Positions 38,140 to 48,552 of a stretch of DNA of 64,000 nucleotides are shown here, in pieces; position 1 is the first letter of the stretch, and every line of letters starts with the position of its first letter. A program made the position numbers and the translations under genes. Below the pieces are notes generated by a model. It was given only the letters and a program-made list of their open reading frames with translations, did no database searches and was not told where the DNA came from. Source of the DNA: Candidatus Neomarinimicrobiota bacterium (GTDB taxonomy: Bacteria; Fidelibacterota; UBA2242; B5-G15); NCBI GenBank assembly GCA_017656425.1, contig JACDNV010000011.1, positions 12,549 through 76,548 on the forward strand, given 5' to 3'.

Positions 38140-38780
38140 TTCAAATCCAGACTAATTGAGGTTACAACCCCTGGTAAATGGTAAAATCGTGGTCTCAAAG
38201 ATAATTCGGGTTCTTCAAGCCTTTTTCTAGTTATAGCAATAATATCTATTGCACTTACTATTCTATTAACCGCAAGCCCAGCAAAAAGCATTGATGCGTT
38301 ACGATAAAATATACCACTTCTTATTCTGTACTTATCAAATCTTTTCTTATTGGCTTCACTATCCCATGCCCAGAAGTATTTCTCATTCAAGGGATATACC
38401 AAGTCTATCTGCCTATTCCTGAGCTTTTGCTCATTGTATTCATATATATTCAGGTAATTTCCTACATCTGTAAAATATTGCATATCTTTGCCATCAGGAT
38501 CTATCTCAGCGTGTGACACAGCAAAAGCTACTACTGTATTATAATACAATCTGCCGTAATATCTTGACAATACATATCCAGCCATAAGACCCAAATCAGC
38601 AAGGTTCAGTAAATATCCTCTCTGGTGTCTACCCAATGTATGCTCCCCCCAACCAGGAAATATCAAAGATTTTAAAAGAATAACCCTTGCTTCACCAAAA
38701 CTTAATTTTTCTTCCTCCTGAGCAGTGATAGTGCTTACCACAAGGATTATCGCCAAAGAAAAAACCAATAACTTTTTCAT
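38133..38780 (-). CDS. DUF5683-like membrane-associated protein
   Basis: About 215 residues from ATG 38780, which follows GGAAGAG and starts a normal signal peptide (KKLLVFSLAIILVVSTITA). Then AFGxA-like KSLIFPGWGEHTLGRHQRGYLL and two later hydrophobic stretches. The PGWG-x-GR pattern resembles DUF5683 proteins of the FCB group. Function unknown. It overlaps lnt by 4 bp. Confidence 0.65.
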   Translation of the reverse strand: MKKLLVFSLAIILVVSTITAQEEEKLSFGEARVILLKSLIFPGWGEHTLGRHQRGYLLNLADLGLMAGYVLSRYYGRLYYNTVVAFAVSHAEIDPDGKDMQYFTDVGNYLNIYEYNEQKLRNRQIDLVYPLNEKYFWAWDSEANKKRFDKYRIRSGIFYRNASMLFAGLAVNRIVSAIDIIAITRKRLEEPELSLRPRFYHLPGVVTSISLDLKW

Positions 38781-40351
38781 CGATTCTCTTCCTTCCTCTT
38801 TATAAATATAGCAACAATCAACACAGCCAAAGTTATTGTATTGAGTATAGAAAACCAATCCCCTATTTTAGTATTCAAACTTCCTGTACCTGTTAAAACA
38901 TCAGCTACTAAATAACCTTTCTTATTAAAACCTATCTTTCTCTTAACCTTTCCATCTGGCATTATAATCATTGATACCCCAGTATTCGCTGCTCTTACCA
39001 CAGGAATTCTATTCTCAACAGCTCTAAATCTGGATATTTCAGCGTGGAGATAAGGAGCTGAAGTCATACCAAACCAAGCGTCATTTGATATGACTACAAG
39101 CATTTCAGAACCTTTTTTTACCCCTTTTCTTACAATATCTGGAAATGATGATTCATAACAGATAGCAACAGTGAACTTCACCTCACTTTTACTGTTGGTG
39201 TCTGATGTATTACTAGTATTTATTTTAAATATAGTAATACTATCACCCGATTCAAAATTACCCTGTCCAAAATTTATATTTCCTAACTCTGGGAATACAC
39301 TTGATAAAGGGATATATTCTCCAAGAGGAACCAGCCTCAATTTACTGTAAGTAGGAATACTTCCCTCATCAGGTGGTATAAGGAAAGCAGAGTTATAATA
39401 TTTGTACTCTCCGCCTATTCTTTTAAAATCAGGTACACCAGTCAATAAATAAACCTTATGCTCTTTCATTTTATTTCTAATTCTTACCATTTCACCGTGC
39501 TGGTTTAGACGCAGATATACAGGAACTGCAGTCTCAGGCCAGACTACCAGATTCACATTATGCTCTGCAACCGAATCCGTGTAGTTATATAAAGTATTCA
39601 TAACATCATCGTAATAAATTTTAGTCCACTTTTCGTTTGGATCAATGTTCGGCTGTACAATCCCAACTCGAATGAATTTCCCTTTGTTCGATTTTTCAGA
39701 ATACATTGATATTCTGATGATTCCATAAATAAAAACTATGGCGAAAGAAATGCAAATAAAGCTCAGAAGAATTTTCCTTGCTCTAAGACTAATATTCTTA
39801 AAAAACAAAAGATATAATATAGAATTAACCATTACCACAAAAAAACTCAATCCAAATGACCCAAAAATATCAGAAATCTGGATTAATGGTAAAAAATACA
39901 ACTGCGTATAGCAGAGATTATTCCATGTGAAACCGAACCTTCCCAGCGACCTCAAATATTCAATGCTAACCCAGATGACGGGAAGCAGTGCAATAGCTTT
40001 AATCGCACCAAGCTTTTTTCCTAGCAGACCAAAGATAAAGCCTATCATAGCATAATTCAATGAAAGGAAAAGCACAGCAGAAATCATAGATAGCACCGCC
40101 CAATACCATTCTGTACCTTTATTTAATGAAAGCCAATATAATATTCCAAGATTCAACATTACTCCGAATAAAAATCCCTTTTCAACCCCTAGGTTGAATT
40201 TATCTCTTTCAAAAGCATAGATTAAGGGAATCAATGCCATATACGATATAAAACCAAGCTTGAGTGGAGGAAATCCAGTAATGACAAGAATTCCAGATAT
40301 TATTACAAGAATGTTTGGATGCAGCCTGTTAAAAATCTTCTTCACTATCAT
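38777..40351 (-). CDS. lnt: Apolipoprotein N-acyltransferase
   Basis: About 524 residues: six to seven N-terminal helices and a nitrilase domain from about 225. The catalytic triad residues are visible as Glu in VVWPETAVPV, Lys in YSKLRLVPLGEYIP and Cys in AICYESSFPD. It adds the third acyl chain to lipoproteins. The start is uncertain; I chose ATG 40351. TTG 40393 lies deeper in ruvX. Neither has a well-spaced ribosome site. Confidence 0.93.
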   Translation of the reverse strand: MIVKKIFNRLHPNILVIISGILVITGFPPLKLGFISYMALIPLIYAFERDKFNLGVEKGFLFGVMLNLGILYWLSLNKGTEWYWAVLSMISAVLFLSLNYAMIGFIFGLLGKKLGAIKAIALLPVIWVSIEYLRSLGRFGFTWNNLCYTQLYFLPLIQISDIFGSFGLSFFVVMVNSILYLLFFKNISLRARKILLSFICISFAIVFIYGIIRISMYSEKSNKGKFIRVGIVQPNIDPNEKWTKIYYDDVMNTLYNYTDSVAEHNVNLVVWPETAVPVYLRLNQHGEMVRIRNKMKEHKVYLLTGVPDFKRIGGEYKYYNSAFLIPPDEGSIPTYSKLRLVPLGEYIPLSSVFPELGNINFGQGNFESGDSITIFKINTSNTSDTNSKSEVKFTVAICYESSFPDIVRKGVKKGSEMLVVISNDAWFGMTSAPYLHAEISRFRAVENRIPVVRAANTGVSMIIMPDGKVKRKIGFNKKGYLVADVLTGTGSLNTKIGDWFSILNTITLAVLIVAIFIKRKEENR

Positions 40352-40787
40352 TGGAATGCTTTGGATATCCTCCCACTTTACCCCTCGAATCAAGATAGGT
40401 CTGCAAGATTAGTGAAGCAGATATCATATCAACTTTATGTTTATTATGCCTAATTTTTTCACCTTTGAAATGCATGGTTCTCATCGCTTCAGCAGTAGTC
40501 AGTCTCTCATCTATAATAAAAATCCCGATATCAATAACCTTTTTTAGTTTATCAACAAACTCTCTTACCTTTATAGTTTGCTTAGTGTCACCACCACTCA
40601 TTGACAAAGGCATACCAACAATAAGAGCCTCAACATTATTTTCTTTTATCTCTCTTAATATTTCATCAAAAATATTATCTCCATTATTGATGATCACCTT
40701 ATACGGTGATGCAATAATCTTTAACTCATCGGATAAAGCTATACCTATTCTTTTATCACCATAGTCTATTCCCATTAATCTTCCCAT
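40329..40787 (-). CDS. ruvX: YqgF/RuvX family RNase H-fold protein
   Basis: 152 residues with the acidic site GIDYGDKRIGIALSDE at the start, DERLTTAEA near 108 and KVDMISASLILQTYLD near 122. The family acts in pre-16S rRNA 5' end processing and was also proposed as a resolvase. It overlaps the lnt 5' end. Confidence 0.93.
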   Translation of the reverse strand: MGRLMGIDYGDKRIGIALSDELKIIASPYKVIINNGDNIFDEILREIKENNVEALIVGMPLSMSGGDTKQTIKVREFVDKLKKVIDIGIFIIDERLTTAEAMRTMHFKGEKIRHNKHKVDMISASLILQTYLDSRGKVGGYPKHSNDSEEDF

Positions 40788-40850
40788 AACTGTCTCTTTT
40801 TTTATTTTTTCTATATATTTTTATAAAAATAATATGGCTAAAAAGAAATA

Positions 40851-43025
40851 TTATCTCCTTTCAATGCTTATTATACCAGGGACTCTATAAACCCTTTCAA
40901 TAACTTTATTTAAATGATCAATGTTACCGACCTGTATCAGCAATGACACGTTAGCAAGCGATTCATCCACCTTGCCTTCAACACCCACAATATTGGTATT
41001 TGTGTAGGTTATCGCATCCATTATGTCGCGAAGTAGACCTTTTCTCTCCTGAGCAAGTATCTTTATTGGAACCGTAAACTGTTGTCCCTTACCAACATCC
41101 CACTCAACATTAATAATCCTATCGGTCGAATCGATCATTGCTGGTATATTTTTACAATCGTTTTTATGAATTATAATACCTCTACCTCTACTGATAAATC
41201 CCAGAATTTCATCACCCGGGATTGGATTGCAACACTTTGCAAAGGACACCATCATGTTTTTTATACCATCGATTTTAACACCTCGTATGGAGGTAATAGT
41301 TCTTTGATAAATGAGCTTTTCGTAATCCTCTTTTTCAATTTCCTCTTTTTTATGAGGAAAAAGCTTTGAATATATGCTGTGAACAGTTATAATTCCGCTT
41401 CCTACCGCCTCATAAAGTTTGTTTATATCTTTGTAGCCAAAAACATCCAGATTTTCACAAATGGTTTTTAAAAATTTTATATCCTTATGCCTTCTATCCT
41501 CTTTTTCTAATATTTCTTTTCCGAGCTTTATGGACTCATCCTGCTGAATCTTCCTTAACCATCTTTTTATAGAACCGATCGCTTTCCCTGTCTTTACAAA
41601 CTTAAGCCAGGCATAGCTTGGTCTCTGATTCTCAGAAGTCAAAATTTCTACTGTTTGACCACTTTTAAGCTCCGTATTCAACGGAACAATCCTGCCGTCT
41701 ACTTTTGCACCAATACACTTATAACCAACTTCTGTATGCACAGCGAAAGCAAAATCAACAGGTGTAGCACCCTTTGGTAATCTAATAAGATCTCCTTTTG
41801 GAGTAAAAACAAAAATCTCATCTTTGAATAAATCTATCTTCAATGTTTCAAGAAACTCTCTTGGATTCCCTGACTCTGTTTTCAATATTTCAATCAAATC
41901 CCTAAGCCAGCTAATGTATTTGTCTAACTCATCTGGTTTATCCTTTGACTCCTTATATCTCCAGTGTGCTGCTACACCCTCCTCGGCAACCAGATCCATC
42001 TCCTCGGTTCTTATTTGCACCTCTACCACTTTTCCATCTGGACCACGTACCGTTGTATGAATCGATCTATATCCATTGGTTTTAGGATTTGCAATATAAT
42101 CTTTAAATCTTTCCATAATCGGGGTATAGATACTATGAACAATACCGAGTATCGAATAACAATTTTCTTTTGTATCGGTAATTAATCGAATTGCCATTAG
42201 ATCATAAATTTCCTCGAAAGATTTATGACGCACCTGCATTTTTTTATATATTGAATAGTAATTCTTCGTCCTTCCTATTATCCTCGCCGGAATACCCTGT
42301 TCCTTCAAAGCTTTCTCTATCGGAATGGAAAACTTATTTATATATTCTTCCTGAGCCTTTTTGCTTGCCTTTAATTTCTGGTGAATATATCTGTAAGCAT
42401 CATAATCAAGCGTTTTTAAAACTAAATCTTCCAGCTCTGATTTAATTTTGAACATTCCAAGTCTATGGGCAAGAGGTGCATACACATCACGAGTTTCAGT
42501 AGCTATCCTCAGTTGCTTAACAGAAGGTAAATACTTCAAAGTCTGCATATTATGTAATCTATCAGCAAGTTTAATAATTATTACCCGTATGTCATCTGCA
42601 ACACTTAACAATAATTTTCTAAAATTATCAGCTTGCTCTTCCTTTTTGCTGATAAAAGAAATTCCACTTATTTTTGTAACACCCTCTACGAGATTAGCAA
42701 CATCCTCACCGAATACTTCTTTTATATCATCATAAGTTATATTAGAGTCTTCAATCGTATCATGAAGGAGACCACCCATAACTGTAGCTACATCCATACC
42801 GAGTTCTGCAAGAGTCATTGCAACTCTATAGCAATGCTCAAAATATGGTTCTCCAGAAAGTCTTTTCTGCCCCTTATGAGTAGACTTCGCAAATTTATAA
42901 GCAGTCCACAATTTCTCATAATGCTCGGTAACATCATGGCCACTACTCATAATGGCATAAATAAGGTCTATAAACTTCTTTGGTCTTTTCTCTACGGTTT
43001 TCTTTTCTACCTTGACCTCTGCCAT
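40851..43025 (-). CDS. Bifunctional (p)ppGpp synthetase/hydrolase Rel
   Basis: 724 residues. The HD hydrolase is intact (HDTIEDSNI near 90 and KLADRLHNMQTL), as is the synthetase (DYIANPKTNGYRSIHTTV near 330). TGS (about 405-465, FTPKGDLIRLPKGATPVDFA), zinc-finger-like and ACT (about 650-724) domains follow. Both activities should be present, so this is probably the sole long RSH protein. It stands between dnaB and ruvX with a 20-bp gap to dnaB. Confidence 0.95.
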   Translation of the reverse strand: MAEVKVEKKTVEKRPKKFIDLIYAIMSSGHDVTEHYEKLWTAYKFAKSTHKGQKRLSGEPYFEHCYRVAMTLAELGMDVATVMGGLLHDTIEDSNITYDDIKEVFGEDVANLVEGVTKISGISFISKKEEQADNFRKLLLSVADDIRVIIIKLADRLHNMQTLKYLPSVKQLRIATETRDVYAPLAHRLGMFKIKSELEDLVLKTLDYDAYRYIHQKLKASKKAQEEYINKFSIPIEKALKEQGIPARIIGRTKNYYSIYKKMQVRHKSFEEIYDLMAIRLITDTKENCYSILGIVHSIYTPIMERFKDYIANPKTNGYRSIHTTVRGPDGKVVEVQIRTEEMDLVAEEGVAAHWRYKESKDKPDELDKYISWLRDLIEILKTESGNPREFLETLKIDLFKDEIFVFTPKGDLIRLPKGATPVDFAFAVHTEVGYKCIGAKVDGRIVPLNTELKSGQTVEILTSENQRPSYAWLKFVKTGKAIGSIKRWLRKIQQDESIKLGKEILEKEDRRHKDIKFLKTICENLDVFGYKDINKLYEAVGSGIITVHSIYSKLFPHKKEEIEKEDYEKLIYQRTITSIRGVKIDGIKNMMVSFAKCCNPIPGDEILGFISRGRGIIIHKNDCKNIPAMIDSTDRIINVEWDVGKGQQFTVPIKILAQERKGLLRDIMDAITYTNTNIVGVEGKVDESLANVSLLIQVGNIDHLNKVIERVYRVPGIISIERR

Positions 43026-43045
43026 AAATTATCTTTATTTGTATT

Positions 43046-44470
43046 TTAAAAGGTATTTGATATTGCTTCCTCCCGAGGAGGTGAATAATCTTCAAATCTA
43101 GCGTATCTATCAATAAAAACTGCTTTTACGGTGTCTATTGGACCATTTCTTTGCTTTGCAACAATAATTTCAGCTTTCTTTTCCTCATCATGGCTTATCC
43201 CCTCTTTTTCCCTGCTCTTCTTATACATTACAGGTCTATAGACAAAAATTACCACATCCGCATCTTGTTCTATTGCTCCCGACTCTCTTAAATCAGATAG
43301 TTGTGGACGGTGATCACCACCTCGCTGCTCAGGTGCTCTTGACAATTGTGACAATGCTACCACAGGAATATCAAGCTCTTTTGCCAGTGCTTTCAAACCC
43401 CTTGAAATCTCAGCAATCTCCTGCTGTCTACTATCGGAAGCTCTTGTGGCTCTGATTAATTGAAGATAATCAATAAAAATTACCTTTACATCCTTTTCAG
43501 CCTTTAATCTTCTTGCTTTTGCCCTGATTTCAAGCATTGTAGGAGAGGGAGAATCATCTATGTAGATAGGAGCCTTTGCCAGTTCACCTGATTTTACACT
43601 CAGCTTCGACCATTGTTCACGAGGTAATCTCCCGGTTCGCACAAGATGGCTATCTACTCTTGCTTCCGCACAAAGCAATCTCATGGCTATCTGATAATCA
43701 GCCATTTCAAGGCTGAAAAAGCCAACGGGAATTCTCCATTCCACCGCCGCATTTCTTGCGATAGTCAGTGCCAAGGCTGTCTTACCCATACCCGGTCTAC
43801 CAGCAATAATAACGAGATCCCCGTTGTGGAATCCTGATGTAAGACTGTCTAGGTCTGATAGCCCTGTTGGGACACCTGTTGTATCCCACTTTTTATTATG
43901 AATCGCATCAAGATATTCAAAAGTTTCAGAAAGCACATCTTCAAATTTCTTAAAACCAGCCTTTAGTCTTCTTTCTGATAGAGCAAATATTCTCTCTTCA
44001 GCTCTATCTAATATGTAAAATACATCTTCTTTTCCCTCATATGCTTCTGACTGGATTTCGTTAGCTGCACTGATCAATTTTCTTAAAGTGGATTTTTCAA
44101 GCACAATCTGGGCATAGTATTCTATATTTGCAGCTGATGGGATAGACTCCACGAGCCCGGTTATGTAATAAGCCCCACCAGCCAATTCAAGCTTATTATC
44201 TCTTTTCAATCTATCTATTACACTAAGCTGATCGACTGGCTGAGCTTCGTTAAAAAGCTCCACCATTGCGCCAAAAATAACTTGATGTTGTGTGCTGTAA
44301 AAATCACCTTGCTCAAGATATTGGAGAGCTTTACTAACAGCCTCTTTTTCCAGCATCATAGCTCCGAGGACCGCTTGTTCCACCTCTATAGAATGAGGTG
44401 GAACTCTCAGCACTTCACTAATGCCCACATCAGAACTATTTCTTTTGTCATTTGACTTACTCCTTGCCAT
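43046..44470 (-). CDS. dnaB: Replicative DNA helicase DnaB
   Basis: 474 residues: N-terminal domain (PPHSIEVEQAVLGAMMLE), linker, then the RecA-like domain with Walker A GRPGMGKTALALTIA near 220, Walker B FIDYLQLI, and the arginine-finger loop near 395. It unwinds DNA at the replication fork. No intein is present. It is encoded 1 bp after the uracil-DNA glycosylase gene. Confidence 0.97.
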   Translation of the reverse strand: MARSKSNDKRNSSDVGISEVLRVPPHSIEVEQAVLGAMMLEKEAVSKALQYLEQGDFYSTQHQVIFGAMVELFNEAQPVDQLSVIDRLKRDNKLELAGGAYYITGLVESIPSAANIEYYAQIVLEKSTLRKLISAANEIQSEAYEGKEDVFYILDRAEERIFALSERRLKAGFKKFEDVLSETFEYLDAIHNKKWDTTGVPTGLSDLDSLTSGFHNGDLVIIAGRPGMGKTALALTIARNAAVEWRIPVGFFSLEMADYQIAMRLLCAEARVDSHLVRTGRLPREQWSKLSVKSGELAKAPIYIDDSPSPTMLEIRAKARRLKAEKDVKVIFIDYLQLIRATRASDSRQQEIAEISRGLKALAKELDIPVVALSQLSRAPEQRGGDHRPQLSDLRESGAIEQDADVVIFVYRPVMYKKSREKEGISHDEEKKAEIIVAKQRNGPIDTVKAVFIDRYARFEDYSPPREEAISNTF

Positions 44471-44471
44471 T

Positions 44472-45125
44472 TCAATCCGCCTCTTTTAAATAAATTTCTT
44501 TTATTTTTTCAAAATCCTCAACTATTGCCTTTTCCAGATTTGGATTTCTAAGTACAGCAGCAGGATGGTAAGTTACCATTAAATCTATATTATGATATTT
44601 AAAAATAGAATGTCTGAATTGACCAAGCGTATACTCCATTTTTAATAAAGCCTTCGCCGCGGTTAATCCAAGGCATACAATCAATTTTGGATTTATCAAT
44701 TGTAATTGGGCAATCAGATAGGGCTCGCACTGTGAAATCTCGAAAGAACTTGGTGTACGATTATTCGGTGGTCGACATTTCAACACATTACCGATAAAGA
44801 CTTCATTTCTGTCAATTCCAACCATCTTAAATAGTCTATTAAGTAGCATCCCCGCTCTTCCAACAAACGGCTTGCCCTGTAGATCTTCGTCCCGCCCCGG
44901 AGCCTCGCCAATAAAAACTATATCAGCTTGCAGATTGCCAGATCCAAAAACTGTATTTGTTCTTGTCTTATGCAAATTACATTTCTTACAATTTTCTACG
45001 GCTTTTTTTATCTCGTTTAATTTTTCTATTGGATTTATTATCACTTTACCAGGTTCTTCAGTAAGAATTAACTCATCACCAAACAGTTCCATTTGTTGTT
45101 TTAAATATTTTTCAACCACGTTCAA
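44472..45125 (-). CDS. Uracil-DNA glycosylase, type 4 (4Fe-4S)
   Basis: About 217 residues. [20 protein letters not shown] is the family 4 signature. Four cysteines that hold a 4Fe-4S cluster are present (CKKC near 46, CRPPNN and SQCEPYL), and [10 protein letters not shown] closes the active site. It removes uracil from DNA. The start is uncertain: TTG 45125 lies just after the coaBC stop with GAAGG upstream; TTG 45146 would overlap coaBC. Confidence 0.92.
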   Translation of the reverse strand: MNVVEKYLKQQMELFGDELILTEEPGKVIINPIEKLNEIKKAVENCKKCNLHKTRTNTVFGSGNLQADIVFIGEAPGRDEDLQGKPFVGRAGMLLNRLFKMVGIDRNEVFIGNVLKCRPPNNRTPSSFEISQCEPYLIAQLQLINPKLIVCLGLTAAKALLKMEYTLGQFRHSIFKYHNIDLMVTYHPAAVLRNPNLEKAIVEDFEKIKEIYLKEAD

Positions 45126-45126
45126 A

Positions 45127-46317
45127 TTACCTTCCCTCGCCCGCAACTATTTCAATCAATTCTCTTGCAATGTCTATCTTTTTATCTTTTAATAAATCCC
45201 ATTTATTCCCATTCTTTGAATATAGGACTATTTCATTGTAATCAGACTCAAAAGCAGTATCTACCTTTGTTGGATCATTCCAAGCTATATAATCAATACC
45301 TTTTTCTCTCAATTTCTTTAATGTATTTTCTTTCCCATTGACAGTTTCTACACTAAATCCAACCACTACAGTATCAGGATAATTTTTCTTGTATGCCTTT
45401 ATAATATCTTCAGCATAACTAATTTTAACTGTTCTTACACCATCTGATTTCTTTATCTTGCCATTGAACTTTTCGGGTACAAAATCCTCAATAGCAGCTG
45501 CCATAAATAAATAATCAGCATCTTTCATTTCCAGAAGAGCTTTCAACATCTGCTGGCTAGTCTGGACTTCAATATACTCTATAAATGGTATCTTTTTCAG
45601 ATTATTTGGTCCTGCTATCAGAGTCACATCCGCTCCCATTATATATGCTTGCTCAGCTATTGCAAACCCCATTTTGCCGCTTGATCTGTTGGAAATAAAT
45701 CGTATATCATCGATATATTCACGTGTCGGGCCAGCAGTCACAACAACTTTTTTCCCTGTAAGAAACTTCTTTTTACCTAATTTTCTCAATATTGCCAAGA
45801 GAATTTTATCTTCGTCAGCAAGCCTTCCAATACCACAGGTTTTACAGGCAAGTTCCCCTTCTTCACTTTCAACAATTTCATATCCAAGATTTCTTAATTT
45901 TTTCATATTTTCCTGAGTTACTGGATTCAAATACATTCTGTCATTCATTGCAGGAGCAATCAAGGTATCAATTCCTTTCACCATCGCTATCGTAGTAAGC
46001 AGATTATCTGCAATTCCATTTGCAATCTTTCCTATAATATTAGCTGTCGCCGGACAGATAACTAGTAGATCTGCTCCCCTTGCAAGATCTATATGAACTG
46101 TACCTTTTGCTTCGCTTTCAAACATTTCGGAAAAAACAGGATTCCCTGTTAATGTCTCAAACAATAGTGGACTGATAAATTTCTTAGCTGAGTCAGTCAT
46201 AATCACAGTAATATCAGCTCCTTCGCCTCTGATCAGATGACGTATTATACCTGCTGATTTGTAAATAGCTATACTTCCAGTTAATCCAAAAAGTATTTTT
46301 TTATCCTTCAGTCTCAT
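45127..46317 (-). CDS. coaBC: Bifunctional phosphopantothenoylcysteine decarboxylase/synthetase
   Basis: About 396 residues. The CoaC flavoprotein half has [16 protein letters not shown] and [17 protein letters not shown]. The cysteine segment reads [11 protein letters not shown], a variant of the usual ACGYxGxGRM loop. The CoaB half starts near 190 with [23 protein letters not shown]. It makes 4'-phosphopantetheine for CoA. ATG 46317 overlaps the rpoZ stop and is preceded by AAGCAGG; it fits the family start better than 46350. Confidence 0.94.
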   Translation of the reverse strand: MRLKDKKILFGLTGSIAIYKSAGIIRHLIRGEGADITVIMTDSAKKFISPLLFETLTGNPVFSEMFESEAKGTVHIDLARGADLLVICPATANIIGKIANGIADNLLTTIAMVKGIDTLIAPAMNDRMYLNPVTQENMKKLRNLGYEIVESEEGELACKTCGIGRLADEDKILLAILRKLGKKKFLTGKKVVVTAGPTREYIDDIRFISNRSSGKMGFAIAEQAYIMGADVTLIAGPNNLKKIPFIEYIEVQTSQQMLKALLEMKDADYLFMAAAIEDFVPEKFNGKIKKSDGVRTVKISYAEDIIKAYKKNYPDTVVVGFSVETVNGKENTLKKLREKGIDYIAWNDPTKVDTAFESDYNEIVLYSKNGNKWDLLKDKKIDIARELIEIVAGEGR

Positions 46318-46609
46318 CCTGCTTCTCTTCAGATTTTGAATAAGTTGCATATCTGTACTCTATTCTTCCACCAAGCATCTCTTTTAGAGCCATAGTCGTC
46401 GGTTTTTCAATCTTATCGTAATCGATTTCCTGTTCCTCTTCAAAATCTTCGAAATACTCTTCCAGGGCTTCACTTTTATACACGACTGGATTTTTAGCAA
46501 CTCTCAATGCATTGATCTGGTTTGCCCTTCTTGCCATAGCAACAATAATTTCAAAAACATCCTTTGACTTCTGCAATAGCTTACCAAATTCAATAGTGTC
46601 TACTGCCAT
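46301..46609 (-). CDS. rpoZ: DNA-directed RNA polymerase omega subunit
   Basis: 102 residues. IVAMARRANQINALRVAKN is the RpoZ/Rpb6 core, and EKPTTMALKEMLGGRIEYRY is the usual C-terminal segment. The gmk-rpoZ-coaBC order is conserved in many bacteria. It overlaps gmk by 20 bp. Confidence 0.92.
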   Translation of the reverse strand: MAVDTIEFGKLLQKSKDVFEIIVAMARRANQINALRVAKNPVVYKSEALEEYFEDFEEEQEIDYDKIEKPTTMALKEMLGGRIEYRYATYSKSEEKQDETEG

Positions 46610-47168
46610 TTTTCTTCACCTCCTCAATTATTTCCAAAACTTTATTCACTGTTTCATCCAGCCTATCATTTACTATTTTGTAATCATATTGTTCACCAAG
46701 TTTTAACTCCTGGTGAGCTCTCTTTTTTCTCATTCTCAATGAATCCTCATTATCAGTTCCTCGTGATCTTAATCTTCTATCAAGCTCCTCTTCACTCGGG
46801 GGCAGTAAAAATATCGACACGGAATTTTCTGGATAAAATTTCCTAATATTCAAACCACCCTTCACATCAACATCAAGAAGTAAAATTTTCCCGTCTCTAA
46901 TTGCTTTCTCAAGCGCCGATTTCAATGTACCATAATAATTATGAAAAATCTCTTCCCACTCGGCAAATTCACCTCTTTTTATCTTTTTTTCAAATTCATC
47001 CCTGGTCAAAAAATAATATTCCCTGCCATTTACCTCCCCAGGTCTTGGGCTTCGTGTAGTGCAGGATACGGAAAACTCGAAACCATTATTAGTCTCAAGC
47101 AATTTTTTACAGACAGTGGTTTTGCCTGTCCCTGATGGCGCTGATATAATAACCAGTAACCCACTCAT
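46590..47168 (-). CDS. gmk: Guanylate kinase
   Basis: 192 residues with P-loop SAPSGTGKTTV at 9-19, GMP-binding SCTTRSPRPGEVNGREYYF, and a lid region. It phosphorylates GMP to GDP. The yicC-gmk-rpoZ-coaBC order is a well-known bacterial cluster. Overlaps yicC by 4 bp. Confidence 0.96.
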   Translation of the reverse strand: MSGLLVIISAPSGTGKTTVCKKLLETNNGFEFSVSCTTRSPRPGEVNGREYYFLTRDEFEKKIKRGEFAEWEEIFHNYYGTLKSALEKAIRDGKILLLDVDVKGGLNIRKFYPENSVSIFLLPPSEEELDRRLRSRGTDNEDSLRMRKKRAHQELKLGEQYDYKIVNDRLDETVNKVLEIIEEVKKNGSRHY

Positions 47169-48046
47169 AATATATTTTGAGCCTGCTCTCTTATCTTTTC
47201 CAGTTCATCTTTAATATTTACAACTATGTGTGAAATCTGAGCATTTTCGGACTTTGACCCAATTGTATTTGCTTCTCTATTCATTTCCTGGATGAGAAAT
47301 TGTAATTTCTTACCAACAGGTTGATCTAACTCTATAAATTTTTTAAATTGACTGATATGAGAATGGAGCCTATCGCACTCTTCCGTGATATCAAGCTTTC
47401 TCGATAAAATACTAGCCTCCATAATGAGACGATTTTCATCAATTTCAACATCTTCCAATAGTAGCCGAACTTTCTCTTTTAACTTTTTAAAAATCTCCTC
47501 TTTATTCTTTTTATACAGATCTTCTATTCTACCAAGATCCTTTTCAATATTTCCAAGATATGAATAAAAAAATTCCTGTATGGCTTTCCCCTCTTCAGCT
47601 CTCATTGAATCCACTTTATCTAAAGCTTCTATCAGAACTTCTTTAACAGGTTCAAAATACTTCTGAGCATCAACTTCAGGGATGGTCAATTCAGAATAAT
47701 CTGAGATACTTAAGATATGTGATAGATTTATCCTTTCTCTGATACCCAACTCTACTGTTGCTTTCCTCAGCTCATCGTAATATCTTCTCATCAACGGGAT
47801 ATTTAAATGCAAATAATCAAAGTTTACTTTATCATCATTACCTATGTTTATCACAACTTTAATAGAACCACGATTCAGTTTTTCGGAGATCAATTTCTTA
47901 AACTCATCTTCATAATCTGATAAAAACTCAGGCATTTTCAGATAAATATCTATAAATCTATTATTCAATGACTTGACCTCTATGGTAACCTCTCCAATCT
48001 CCATCATCTTTGTTACTTTTCCGTATCCCGTCATACTTTTTATCAT
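47165..48046 (-). CDS. YicC/YloC family endoribonuclease-like protein
   Basis: 293 residues opening with MIKSMTGYGKV and LNNRFIDIYLKMPEFL, and ending with EKIREQAQNIL; both ends are family hallmarks. Members have been reported as endoribonucleases. It is the first gene of the gmk cluster and is preceded by a 506-bp gene-free stretch that should hold its promoter. Confidence 0.94.
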   Translation of the reverse strand: MIKSMTGYGKVTKMMEIGEVTIEVKSLNNRFIDIYLKMPEFLSDYEDEFKKLISEKLNRGSIKVVINIGNDDKVNFDYLHLNIPLMRRYYDELRKATVELGIRERINLSHILSISDYSELTIPEVDAQKYFEPVKEVLIEALDKVDSMRAEEGKAIQEFFYSYLGNIEKDLGRIEDLYKKNKEEIFKKLKEKVRLLLEDVEIDENRLIMEASILSRKLDITEECDRLHSHISQFKKFIELDQPVGKKLQFLIQEMNREANTIGSKSENAQISHIVVNIKDELEKIREQAQNIL

Positions 48047-48552
48047 TAGCGAATATCCTCAATCATCTACCAGTATTAATTTAAAAATTAAGTAAAACAA
48101 TAATCAACTTCTGGAATTCACATAAGCCTCTGATTATCAATTTATATTGTGACTTTTTTTATTTTTAAAATTATATAATACTTTAAACAAGTGAACATAT
48201 TAAACTATATCAATCTACACAAATAATCATAAAGAACTTTATTTTAACTTCTTTATAAAATTATTGAAAAGTGCCTATTAGTGTAAATATGCCTAACAAA
48301 AGCAATATGAAGCAATCAGTATGGCAATCATTAAAAAAATATAGTGTTTCAAAAATTTGACAGTTGACAAGGAAAAATTAAAATTCTTTTTTTATATTTT
48401 ATGACATAATATGGTCTATTAATATTTTTAAAGCCTGAAATAAAATTCGAAATGATGCCAGAGTATCTCTATCTGTTAATATGTTTAGACTGGGAATTTG
48501 TATTATAAAATAAGCCACCATCTTATAATCATTTTTACTTATAAACTTTTCC
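48047..48552. other. 506-bp gene-free stretch upstream of yicC
   Basis: Very AT-rich, with no ORF I can support. It must contain the promoter of the yicC operon on the minus strand. On the plus strand TTGACA at 48357-48362 and TAAAAT at 48379-48384 (16-bp spacing) form a promoter-like pair that points toward the 3' end of the porin gene. AT-rich DNA produces such pairs by chance. I saw no tRNA-like or convincing hairpin structure. Confidence 0.4.

Noticed and set aside
40329-40393. Long overlap of lnt with ruvX suggesting a fusion or frameshift
   Set aside because: It only arises from an upstream TTG; starting lnt at ATG 40351 leaves an ordinary short overlap.
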